DNA of 10,231 nucleotides, taken from contig JBHHYS010000086.1 in NCBI GenBank assembly GCA_046757645.1, positions 1 through 10,231 on the forward strand, given 5' to 3'. The stretch's first letter is position 1. Every line of letters begins with the position of its first letter. A program made the position numbers and the translations under genes. The stretch is from JBHHYS01 sp046757645 (lineage in GTDB: Bacteria; Acidobacteriota; Terriglobia; Acidiferrales; 2-02-FULL-67-57). This document shows positions 1 through 6,375 of the stretch, in pieces. The notes below the pieces were generated by a model, which was not told the origin of the DNA, searched no databases, and saw nothing but the letters and a program-made list of their open reading frames with translations.

Positions 1-53
1 CCGGGCCTGCCCCCGGGGGTTTGGGGGAGGGCCCCGGCCGGGGGCCGGCCCGC

Positions 54-74
54 GGCAGGGGCCAAGCCCCTGCC
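54..74. repeat. Perfect GC-rich hairpin after the GIY-YIG gene
   Basis: GGCAGGGGC (54-62) and GCCCCTGCC (66-74) are perfect reverse complements around a CAA loop. The hairpin lies just past the 3' end of the leftward GIY-YIG gene, so it could slow RNA decay or help end transcription. No T-run follows on either strand, so a classic intrinsic terminator is not supported. The preceding bases 1-53 are almost pure G and C with further short palindromes and no gene. Confidence 0.55.
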
Positions 75-87
75 CTACCCATTGCTG

Positions 88-516
88 TCAATCGCTGAAG
101 GCTGGGCGCAGAAGTGCCAAAGCGAAATGCTCTGCCCACTTTCTCGCTTCATCATCCTCGACGACAAGCCGTTGCACAAGACACCGCTCTTGAAGAAAAT
201 GCTTCGCCGCCTGCGTGTCCGCACATCGCCCGGCTGACACAAGTTGAGATCGTATGTTCCCTTTCTGGGTTCCCATTAGGTGATTTCCATATATGCGCTG
301 CCTAAGACTTTCAGCCGCCTTCTTTGTTCTGCCAACTCTTAGGGGACAATCCTGCCCTCTACCGTCCTCGAAGATGCGATATATGCCAGGTCGGTTGGGC
401 ACAGCACTTCGCCGGTTTTCGTCGAAACGGTGTGCGGGTGCACGAAGCAACGTCTCTAGACAGCCTCGCCCCTCCGCGATGGGTGACGCCCACCGCTCAG
501 GAACTTCGATAGTCAT
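88..516 (-). CDS. Small GIY-YIG nuclease-like protein
   Basis: This 142-residue protein looks like a single-domain GIY-YIG protein. G44-I45-Y46 gives the first motif. R60-V61-G62-R63-T64 stands where the second motif (YIG) is expected, so that motif is divergent. R72 and R74 are candidates for the catalytic arginine, and E129 in the C-terminal helix, followed by L-L-R-P-A-F, matches the conserved metal-binding Glu and trailing Pro of the family. Known members cut or nick DNA in repair or mobile elements; the target here is unknown. The start is fixed because no other start codon occurs in frame between the ATG and the upstream stop at 568-570, but no Shine-Dalgarno is visible. It follows the PIG-L gene by 51 bp on the same strand, with a strong hairpin (531-550) between. 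Base composition looks less GC-rich than its neighbours, hinting at transfer. Confidence 0.7.
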   Translation of the reverse strand: MTIEVPERWASPIAEGRGCLETLLRAPAHRFDENRRSAVPNRPGIYRIFEDGRGQDCPLRVGRTKKAAESLRQRIYGNHLMGTQKGNIRSQLVSAGRCADTQAAKHFLQERCLVQRLVVEDDEARKWAEHFALALLRPAFSD

Positions 517-530
517 TGTTGTGTTGGCAG

Positions 531-550
531 GGCGGGGTTTGAACCCCGCC
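531..550. repeat. GGCGGGGTT/AACCCCGCC hairpin, intact copy
   Basis: GGCGGGGTT (531-539) and AACCCCGCC (542-550) pair perfectly over 9 bp around a 2-nt centre. It sits in the 51-bp gap between the PIG-L and GIY-YIG genes, next to the CTCAGGGGCTAAAGCCC palindrome at 571-588. The same two-part arrangement recurs inverted at 7485-7578, where the hairpin centre is replaced by 38 nt. This defines a recurring composite repeat rather than a gene-specific regulator. Confidence 0.75.
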
Positions 551-567
551 GTTCTAGCCCGCCTTTT

Positions 568-3219
568 TCAGGGCTTTAGCCCCTGAGGTCCACGTCTACC
601 CTCTCGACCGGTCTCGAAGGGCGCCCGGCGCTGGCTGAGCAGGTTCACATAAAGCCGCACTCCGCCGGGCACCCCGGCGCGCACCTGGCGGAAAAGCGCC
701 AACCCGCAGTAAATGTACACCCCGTCCCCGTAGCGCGCCCAGAGCAGCGCTCCCCGCTGGGGCTCCTCGCCCGGATCGGCCAGCTCCACCACCGGCGTGT
801 ACTCCTCCGACCAGCTCTCCCAGAAGTAGAGTCCCCGCTCCTGGCGCCAATCCTTCCAATCGTCCTCGCCGATGGCATTGGGAAAGTTCAGTAGCGGATC
901 CTGCTTCGCCAGCACCCGCACCGCCGCCGTCTCATCGGTGACCCGCAGGTTGCCGTTCGCGGGCTTCGCGGCCGGATAGGGAGCGAAGCGCCCCGGGTCC
1001 CAGCGGCGCCCTTGGTGTTCCACCACCAGGGTGCCGCCGGCTTTCACGTAGTCGAGCAGGCGCGGCGTCTCGGCGGCCAAGTCGGAGCGGTAGTCGTAGG
1101 CGCGGGTGGCGATCAGGATGGCATCGTAGTCATCAAGCGCCGCCGTCGCCAGGGTTTGCACGTCGAGCATATCCACCCCGATGCCGAGCGGCGCCAGCAG
1201 CGCCGGCACCGGATCGTCATTGAAACCGATATAACCCACGTGCAGCCCGGCAGGGACGCGGATGTCCAGGACGTCCACCTGCGCGCGGGCCGGCTCATAG
1301 ACGACCTCCAGCGCGCCCGGCCCGCGGAAACGCGCCCGCCGGGCAAGCCGGAAGGTTTCACTGCCGCTCCCGGCCACCGCCTGGAGCTCGTAGCGCCCCG
1401 GCACGATTCGCCGGGGAAGCGTCAAAGGGAAACACAAGTTGGCGCGCGCGCCCGCCGGGCGCAGTTCGGTCTCTTGCGGCAGCGGCGTGTACCAGCCGAC
1501 GGGGACGTCGAACCACACGGAAATCTTGCCGAACTCCGGCCGATGGGCTTCGAGCTGCACGCACCACTCGCGCGTGGTTTCCCCCGCGGTGGCCGGGAGC
1601 AAGCGCCGGCGCGGCTCGAGCTCCAATGTCACCGCCGGGGCCACGCTAACCGGCTCGAGCTCCGCGGTCGCCCTACGCCTCTCCTCTGCCCGCGACCCCA
1701 GGAGTCGTCTCGGGTCGAGCCGTTCGAGAAATCCAGCGGGTTCTTCTCCCCGGCGCGCCAATCCGTGCACCGGACTCTCCAGCTCCAGGCGCAACGAGCC
1801 GGTGGTCAGAGCTGCTCGGCCCCGCAGCGGCGTCGCCCCTACCTGCCGTGGATCAACCTTTGCGGGGATGCGGACGATGAACTCGGCACGTTGCTCGCCC
1901 GGGGCCCTTCCCGCCACCACCGGTTCCACCGGCCAATCGATTGGTGCCACCAGGCGCATCGTCCCAAACTCGAATCCGGCGGCGCGAAAGACCGCGGGGG
2001 CCTCCACCCGGGCCGCGAGGCCGACCCAAACGCGTTCCCCCGGAGTGACGGTGGCGCGGTCGCTGAGCGCCTCAAGCTCGACTCCGCCCAGGGCCGCCGC
2101 GGCTTCGAGAAACTCGTTCTGCCGGACGTCGACCAGGGCGCGGACAGAATTTGCTTCCCGGTCGGCTTCTACGGGGGGAATTTCGCGGCGCAGCGCCGTG
2201 AGCAAGCCCGCGCCTTGCACCAGCGCCAGTGCCGCTTCCTCCGGCTTATCTTCCTTCAAAAGGCGGTAGGCCTTTTCGGCCAGGCTGACCACTTGCGCCA
2301 GGCGTGTGCGCCACCTCCCCAGAACCGGCACCGCGGGGAAGAGGTCGGGCAGCGCCGCTAGGTCGGGGGCGAGCTCAGCGGCGCTCACCGGGGCCGGCGG
2401 CCCGCGTCGCAGTGTGGCTTCCACTCGCAGGTAGTAGCGCCGCAGGAAACCCACTTCGCTCAGCTTCACCCGGTCCAACCCCTGGCTGCGATGATTCTGG
2501 AACGCCTCCCAGCCCAGCTCCTCGTAGCTCTTCCCGGCAACGAGTGAGACCTGCTTGACCGCCACCGCGAAGCTGCCTTCCTCGTCCGGCTTGTATGTGC
2601 GGACCAGCAGGTAGCGCGGCTGCCAGGGCCGCAAGCCGTGCACGATCTGCTCGGGAAAGGCCTGCGCATCGCCGGCCAGCGCGAAGGCGCGCCGGGTCAA
2701 CAATCCGGCCGCCTGATGATGCGCGCCGGCGCGGGCTTCCTCGGTGGCCCAGTGGGAGATGACCACCAGGGGGCGCAAGGTCCGAATCTGCCGCACCAGC
2801 TCCCCCAGAATTGCCTCCGCGTCCCAGCGCCCCAGCGTCTCTTCGAGCGACTTTGAATAGCCGAAATCTTCCGCGCCGATGAAGCGCACCTCAGCCCCGT
2901 AGCCGGCCGCGGCCTGCTCCAACTCGCGCGTGCGCACCCGGCCCAGTTCTTCTCCCAGCTCCGGCCCGGTCAGGTTCTGCCCGCCTTCGCCCCGCGTCAG
3001 GCAGAGAATCACCACTCGGGCGTGCAGGCCGCGGGCGAGGTAGGTGATGATGGCGGCGCTTTCATCGTCCGGGTGGGCGGTGACGTAGGCAATCGTGCCC
3101 AGCCGGGGCAACTGCCGCAGCGTGCGTTCGAGCGCCGGGTTCGCCGGCGCCGCCCCGGCAACCCACCCGGCGAGGAGAAACGTCAGTACGGCCCCGATGA
3201 TTCCCGCTCGCACTCTCAT
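568..3219 (-). CDS. Secreted PIG-L (LmbE-like) deacetylase with C-terminal amidotransferase-like domain
   Basis: The protein has 883 residues from the chosen start. Residues 1-23 form a signal peptide (MRVRAG, a hydrophobic stretch, then AGA-A), so it is probably exported. The PIG-L zinc-hydrolase domain follows, with the H49-P-D-D-E53 signature and H168 in A-H-H-Q-A-A-G as the likely third zinc ligand. The family removes N-acetyl groups from GlcNAc-type substrates. A beta-rich middle (about 440-635) looks Ig-like, and residues from about 655 to 865 resemble the alpha/beta fold of class I glutamine amidotransferases (GYIGFNDD, YDAILIATRAYDY, GGTLVVEHQG) without an obvious catalytic Cys. Such long versions are of unknown function. 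The start at 3219 is chosen because it gives a signal peptide, follows AAAGGAGG by 10 nt, and overlaps the permease stop as ATGA; a longer reading to 3414 would run through the permease. The last codons lie inside a repeat palindrome. Confidence 0.85.
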   Translation of the reverse strand: MRVRAGIIGAVLTFLLAGWVAGAAPANPALERTLRQLPRLGTIAYVTAHPDDESAAIITYLARGLHARVVILCLTRGEGGQNLTGPELGEELGRVRTRELEQAAAGYGAEVRFIGAEDFGYSKSLEETLGRWDAEAILGELVRQIRTLRPLVVISHWATEEARAGAHHQAAGLLTRRAFALAGDAQAFPEQIVHGLRPWQPRYLLVRTYKPDEEGSFAVAVKQVSLVAGKSYEELGWEAFQNHRSQGLDRVKLSEVGFLRRYYLRVEATLRRGPPAPVSAAELAPDLAALPDLFPAVPVLGRWRTRLAQVVSLAEKAYRLLKEDKPEEAALALVQGAGLLTALRREIPPVEADREANSVRALVDVRQNEFLEAAAALGGVELEALSDRATVTPGERVWVGLAARVEAPAVFRAAGFEFGTMRLVAPIDWPVEPVVAGRAPGEQRAEFIVRIPAKVDPRQVGATPLRGRAALTTGSLRLELESPVHGLARRGEEPAGFLERLDPRRLLGSRAEERRRATAELEPVSVAPAVTLELEPRRRLLPATAGETTREWCVQLEAHRPEFGKISVWFDVPVGWYTPLPQETELRPAGARANLCFPLTLPRRIVPGRYELQAVAGSGSETFRLARRARFRGPGALEVVYEPARAQVDVLDIRVPAGLHVGYIGFNDDPVPALLAPLGIGVDMLDVQTLATAALDDYDAILIATRAYDYRSDLAAETPRLLDYVKAGGTLVVEHQGRRWDPGRFAPYPAAKPANGNLRVTDETAAVRVLAKQDPLLNFPNAIGEDDWKDWRQERGLYFWESWSEEYTPVVELADPGEEPQRGALLWARYGDGVYIYCGLALFRQVRAGVPGGVRLYVNLLSQRRAPFETGREGRRGPQGLKP
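571..588. repeat. CTCAGGGGCTAAAGCCC palindrome at the PIG-L 3' end
   Basis: On the minus strand this reads CCTCAGGGGCTAAAGCCC, a self-complementary motif built on GGGCT-TT-AGCCC. It encodes the final residues P-Q-G-L-K-P of the PIG-L protein, and the TGA stop (570-568) directly follows. Further copies lie at 6357-6375 (end of lipA) and 7449-7503 (an inverted pair). Confidence 0.75.
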
Positions 3220-4637
3220 ACTGCTGTGGCCTCCTTTGAGTTCGCGGGGCGGCGAGCGAAGGGAAATTCCCGCAGCACCCGGGCCCGCACCAGATAGACA
3301 ACGATGCCCAATGCCAGCACGCCCAACCCAATCAGGATAAACCAAGCTCCCAGGGCAATGAAGAGAGCCAACCAGAGAACGATGGCCGCGAGTGCCGGTA
3401 GCGGATAGAGCCACATCCGGAAGGGAAATTTTGTGCCGGCGCGCTGCAGTAGGAAAATCGCCACCGCTTGCGCCACAAACTCAATCAGGATGCGGATGGC
3501 CATCAACGCTGTGATCACCTCCCCGAGCTTGAAGAGCAGGCTGAAGACCACGGTCACGCCCCCCACCGCCAGCAGCGAGACGTGCGGGAAGCGCTTGGTG
3601 GAATGCACCCGGCCGAAGACGCGGAAGAAGCCGCCGTCGAGCGCCGCCGCGTAGGGGATGCGCGAGTAGCCCAGTAGCAGCGACCACACCGAGGCGAAGG
3701 CCGCCACCAGAATCATCACGGTTACCAGTTGCGCCGCCCGCGACCCGTAAAGCCGTTCCATAAAGAGGGAAACGATGAACTCCGACTTCATCGCTTCCCG
3801 CCAGGGAATAACGCTGATCAGCCCCAGGTTCATTACGAAATAGATGCCGGCGATGGCAAGGATGGAAATGATAATCGCCCGGGGGATCACCCGCTCCGGC
3901 TGGCGAATCTCGGCCCCCAAGTAGCAGACGTTCTGGTAGCCGAGATAATCGTAGATGGCAAATTTGGTCGCGCTCCCCAGTCCGATCCCAAAGGCGAGTT
4001 GCCAGAGATTGAAGGCTCCGGGCGGAAAATCCAGCACCGCCCCCGCATTGAAATGGATCAGCCCGGCGAAGATGATCCAGGCGATGGTGCCCAGAATCAC
4101 CACCCAGAGGTAGAGTGAAATCCTGCCGATGGTGGTGATGCGGCGGTAGAGTAAAAAGATGATGAACAGCCCCACCCCGCCCGCCAGGAGACGCTCCCCG
4201 AGCCCCCGCCCACCGTCGGCGGCCATCAGCCCCGGCAGCAAGTATTTGGCGTAGTTGGCGAAGCCGATCAGCCCCGAGGCCATCGAGAGCGGCGCCCGGA
4301 ACAGGATCTGCCAGATGAACAGGAAGCTGAGCAGCCGGCCCCAGCCGCGCGGCCCGAAAGCTTCCCGCAGGAAAACGTAAGTACCGCCGGCGCGCGGCAT
4401 GGCCGCGCCCAGTTGCGCCCACACCAAGCAGTCGCAGAGCGCCAGCAGGGCGCCCACGATCCAGCCCAGCATCGCCTGCGGCCCGCCCATGGTGGCAATG
4501 ATCAGGGGAATGGTGATGAACGGTCCCACCCCCACCATGTCGATCATGTTGAGCGCGGTGGCTTCCTTGAGTCCCAAGCCGCGAATCAGCCGCTCTTCGC
4601 TTCCGGCTCCCTTGACCGAGTTGTCTTTCAAAGCCAT
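3216..4637 (-). CDS. APC-superfamily amino acid permease
   Basis: This 473-residue integral membrane protein has about 12 hydrophobic segments. The N-terminal region (GLGLKEATALNMIDMVGVGPFITIPLII, given here in parts: G-L-G-L-K-E-A, then M-V-G-V-G-P-F) contains the helix-1 glycine-rich break typical of APC transporters. It is followed by the helix-3 stretch with G-A-A-M-P-R-A-G-G-T-Y, a hallmark of amino acid and polyamine permeases. It probably imports or exchanges an amino acid or amine; the substrate cannot be read from sequence. The start at 4637 (MALKDNSV) places a short cytoplasmic tail before helix 1, though no good Shine-Dalgarno precedes it. An in-frame reading to 4814 adds a basic leader without homology-like features. 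Its TGA overlaps the ATG of the deacetylase gene, implying translational coupling. Confidence 0.85.
   Translation of the reverse strand: MALKDNSVKGAGSEERLIRGLGLKEATALNMIDMVGVGPFITIPLIIATMGGPQAMLGWIVGALLALCDCLVWAQLGAAMPRAGGTYVFLREAFGPRGWGRLLSFLFIWQILFRAPLSMASGLIGFANYAKYLLPGLMAADGGRGLGERLLAGGVGLFIIFLLYRRITTIGRISLYLWVVILGTIAWIIFAGLIHFNAGAVLDFPPGAFNLWQLAFGIGLGSATKFAIYDYLGYQNVCYLGAEIRQPERVIPRAIIISILAIAGIYFVMNLGLISVIPWREAMKSEFIVSLFMERLYGSRAAQLVTVMILVAAFASVWSLLLGYSRIPYAAALDGGFFRVFGRVHSTKRFPHVSLLAVGGVTVVFSLLFKLGEVITALMAIRILIEFVAQAVAIFLLQRAGTKFPFRMWLYPLPALAAIVLWLALFIALGAWFILIGLGVLALGIVVYLVRARVLREFPFARRPANSKEATAV
3230..3237 (-). promoter_or_regulatory. Shine-Dalgarno that sets the PIG-L start
   Basis: AAAGGAGG on the minus strand lies 10 nt before the ATG at 3219 and inside the 3' end of the permease gene. 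It is the strongest ribosome binding site in the window and decides the deacetylase start. Confidence 0.8.
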
Positions 4638-4840
4638 GAGGAAAGCCGTCAGAATAGCCGCAGGGCGGCGCCGCAAGCAAAACAAATATCCCTGCCTGCG
4701 GCCGGCAGGCCTTGCCTTTGCAGCCCAACGGGGAGCTGCGCTAAGGTAGCGGGGCTCTATGCCCTCAGCGGCTGAAACCGGGTACGCGCTTGTGGAAATG
4801 CTAAAGGCAGGCAAAGGCCGGGACGAGTAGGGAGCAAGTG
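4638..4840. promoter_or_regulatory. Divergent intergenic region between permease and membrane protein
   Basis: These 203 bp separate two outward-facing transcription units and must carry both promoters. No sigma-70 box can be named with confidence; on the minus strand GATATTTGTTTT near 4680-4691 is the AT-richest spot and a possible -10 region. The region holds an inverted repeat CTGCC/GGCAG near 4692-4708. At 4763-4779 it holds CCTCAGCGGCTGAAACC, a decayed copy of the CCTCAGGGGCTAAAGCC palindrome found elsewhere in the window. Confidence 0.4.
4830..4834 (+). promoter_or_regulatory. Shine-Dalgarno of the membrane protein gene
   Basis: GGGAG ends 6 nt before the ATG at 4841. The GTG at 4838 would leave only 3 nt, so the ATG is preferred. 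Confidence 0.6.
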
Positions 4841-5782
4841 ATGACGCTTTCCTGGGACACGCTCGGGGTGGCCGCTACGGTGGCGGCGATAACGCTGCTG
4901 GTGCTGGCCTGGTCGAGCCGACCCCGCCGCGTGCCCTATCCGCTCTACGGCTATGCCGGCCTGGGAATCATTCTGGTGGGCGAGTTGCTGCTCTTCCGCC
5001 ACGTCGAACCGGTCGCCACTTACTTCACCCCGCTGGCCTGGACCGGCTACCTTCTGGCCGTGGACGCGGCGGTCTTCGCCTTGCGGGGACGCTCGCGCCT
5101 GCGCACCACCCCGCGGGCGTTTGCGTCCCTGGCGCTGTGGTCGGTGCCGCTCTGGCTCATCTTCGAGGCCTACAACCTGCGGCTCGAAAACTGGATGTAC
5201 ATCGGCATGCCAGAGCCGCTCTGGGAACAAGCACTCGGCTCCGCCTGGGCCTACGCCACCATCATCCCCGCGATTTTCGAAAGCGCCGACCTGCTCGAAG
5301 CCCTCGGCTATTTTGAGACAGCGGCGGCGCGCGGCTGGCGCTTCTTCTTGCGCAGGCGCCGCCCGATGATGATTGTGGGTGCGGCCTTTCTGCTCCTACC
5401 GCTGCTCGTGCCCCTGCCCGGGGCCTCCTATTTGTTCGCTCTGGTGTGGCTGGGGTTCATCTTTTTGCTGGAACCCATCAACTACGCCCGCGGCCACGAG
5501 TCGCTGCTGGCCGACGTCGCACAGGCCCGCGGCCAGCGACTCTATAGCCTGATGGCCGGTGGTCTGTTCTGCGGACTGTTGTGGGAGTTCTGGAACTACT
5601 GGGCCAGCGCCCGCTGGGTTTACATCTTTCCCATGATGCAAGAGCTGAAAATCTTTGAGATGCCACTGCCCGGCTACCTGGGTTTCCCAGCCTTCGCGCT
5701 GGAATGCTTCGCCATGTATTACTTCGTCTCCGGAGAGTTACGCCGCCGGGGAAAGCGTGCCGTCATGGAGCGCATTGGATAG
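4841..5782 (+). CDS. Polytopic membrane protein of unknown function with internal repeat
   Basis: I do not recognise the family. The 313-residue product has roughly seven to eight hydrophobic segments (about 8-24, 36-52, 63-81, 95-109, 135-155, 176-210, 236-252, 276-297) and no signal peptide beyond the first helix. Two segments resemble each other: L106-I-F-E109-A-Y-N112 ... W118-M-Y120-I and L247-W-E249-F-W-N252 ... W259-V-Y261-I. Each is followed by P-A-x-x-x-E-like residues (P143...E147, P283...E288). Conserved Glu and Asn inside membrane segments suggest a two-fold pseudosymmetric enzyme or transporter core. Membrane-embedded terpenoid or carotenoid-type cyclases show similar acid-rich helices, but this is only a resemblance. 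The Rieske gene starts 10 bp downstream with its ribosome binding site overlapping this stop codon, so the two were one operon. Confidence 0.75.
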   Translation: MTLSWDTLGVAATVAAITLLVLAWSSRPRRVPYPLYGYAGLGIILVGELLLFRHVEPVATYFTPLAWTGYLLAVDAAVFALRGRSRLRTTPRAFASLALWSVPLWLIFEAYNLRLENWMYIGMPEPLWEQALGSAWAYATIIPAIFESADLLEALGYFETAAARGWRFFLRRRRPMMIVGAAFLLLPLLVPLPGASYLFALVWLGFIFLLEPINYARGHESLLADVAQARGQRLYSLMAGGLFCGLLWEFWNYWASARWVYIFPMMQELKIFEMPLPGYLGFPAFALECFAMYYFVSGELRRRGKRAVMERIG

Positions 5783-5792
5783 GATTGGGTTG

Positions 5793-6120
5793 ATGACGAA
5801 ATACGACTTCAAGAAAGTCGCCACCAAAAGCGAAATCCCCCCGGGCCGCGGCAAGACCGTCCTGGTGCACAGCAAGCCCATGGCGCTCGTCAACATTGAC
5901 GCCACCTTCTACGCCATCAACTCCATCGGCCCCCCATAGGGGCGCCCCGCTCGCCAACGGCCAGCTCATCAACCGGTTTGGGGTCGAGTGCCCCGGGCAC
6001 AAGTGGACCTTCGACCTGCGGACCGGCAAGCCGGACCACGAAGGCGGCCACGAGGTCGCCACTTACGAAGTGAAGGTCGAGGGTGACGACATCGTCATCG
6101 GCTGGATCAAGAAGACGTGA
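5793..6120 (+). pseudogene. Rieske [2Fe-2S] ferredoxin-like gene with frameshift in the cluster motif
   Basis: The gene would encode 108 residues of a small Rieske protein like those of the nitrite reductase small subunit/ferredoxin group, which pass electrons through a 2Cys-2His [2Fe-2S] centre. Frame 1 gives MTKYDFKKVATKSEIPPG through F-Y-A-I-N-S-I and then hits TAG at 5937. The rest (H-R-G-A-P-L-A-N-G, then E-C-P-G-H-K-W-T-F, ending G-W-I-K-K-T) continues in the +1 frame. Removing one C from the six-C run at 5930-5935 restores a full protein. Even then the first ligand is Gly46 (GGC) where Cys is required, followed by P47-H48; the second motif C66-P-G-H69 is intact with the usual 17-residue spacing. 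AGGA at 5781-5784 is the ribosome binding site. It is either a recent pseudogene or a local sequencing error; loss of two features in one motif favours damage or error over programmed shifting. Confidence 0.8.
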
Positions 6121-6148
6121 CCCGCCACCGGCGGGTCGTGACTCGTGA

Positions 6149-6213
6149 CCCTTCGACTCCGCCCCTCGACTTCGCTCCCTTCGACAAGCTCAGGGCGGGA
6201 CAAGCTCGGGGCA
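6149..6213 (+). repeat. CCCTTCGA/CTCAGGG element, copy 1
   Basis: The core CCCTTCGACAAGCTCAGGG (6177-6195) is an exact reverse complement of 9958-9976. Similarity extends on both sides (CTCCGCCCCTCGACT upstream, GGGCGGG downstream) over about 60 nt. It lies between the Rieske remnant and lipA. Confidence 0.75.
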
Positions 6214-6251
6214 CGCCGGTGGTTCGTGACCCGTCCGGGCGCGCCTTTACA

Positions 6252-6297
6252 GGTAGCGGCGAGGAATTTGCTTCGCCGAATTCCTCGTCGGTTTTTT
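6252..6297 (+). terminator. REP-like hairpin with T-tract, likely intrinsic terminator
   Basis: GTAG (6253-6256) is followed by a stem with GAGGAATT (6261-6268) against AATTCCTC (6279-6286), closed further by GGC/GTC, and then TTTTTT (6292-6297). The shape fits a rho-independent terminator for the rightward membrane protein-Rieske operon. The sequence GGTAGCGGCGAGGAAT...ATTCCTCGTCGG is also the subtype-Z REP seen reversed near the RAYT, so a mobile repeat seems to serve as the terminator. Confidence 0.65.
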
Positions 6298-6316
6298 CTT
6301 TACGCCGCCTTTGTGG

Positions 6317-6336
6317 GTCACGGCTTTGGCCGTGAC
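6317..6336. repeat. GTCACGGC/GCCGTGAC hairpin
   Basis: GTCACGGC (6317-6324) and GCCGTGAC (6329-6336) form a perfect 8-bp stem with a TTTG loop, in the convergent gap between the Rieske remnant and lipA. No T-run follows on either strand. A weaker continuation (GGG to the left, CCC after GAAA) may extend the stem. Confidence 0.55.
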
Positions 6337-6356
6337 GAAACCCAGCACAAAGACTC

Positions 6357-6375
6357 GGGGCTTTAGCCCCTGAGG
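6357..6375. repeat. GGGGCTTTAGCCCC palindrome containing the lipA stop
   Basis: This is a perfect 14-nt palindrome (GGGGCTT/TAGCCCC apart from its two central bases) plus CTGAGG. Read on the minus strand it is CCTCAGGGGCTAAAGCCCC, the same as at 571-588 and 7485-7503. The TAA of lipA (6365-6363) falls at its centre, so LipA ends with the repeat-encoded L-R-G. Confidence 0.8.

Noticed and set aside
1012..2361. Long open frame (449 codons) on the plus strand opposite the PIG-L gene
   Set aside because: It is antisense to a well-supported coding region in high-GC DNA, is rich in Arg, Gly, Pro and His, and shows no domain or start signal.
3220..3414. Longer N-terminus for the PIG-L protein starting at 3414
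   Set aside because: It would overlap the permease coding region by about 200 bp, remove the signal peptide from the N-terminus, and ignore the strong Shine-Dalgarno at 3230-3237.
4745..4772. Further REP copy starting GGTAGCGGGGC in the divergent gap
   Set aside because: Only GTAGCGG matches; the stem and 3' arm of neither subtype are present, so chance similarity cannot be excluded.
5928..5939. Programmed +1 frameshift at CCC-C in the Rieske gene
   Set aside because: A slip on the C-run would restore the frame, but the product would still have Gly in place of the first cluster Cys, so a purposeful shift making a working Rieske protein is unlikely.
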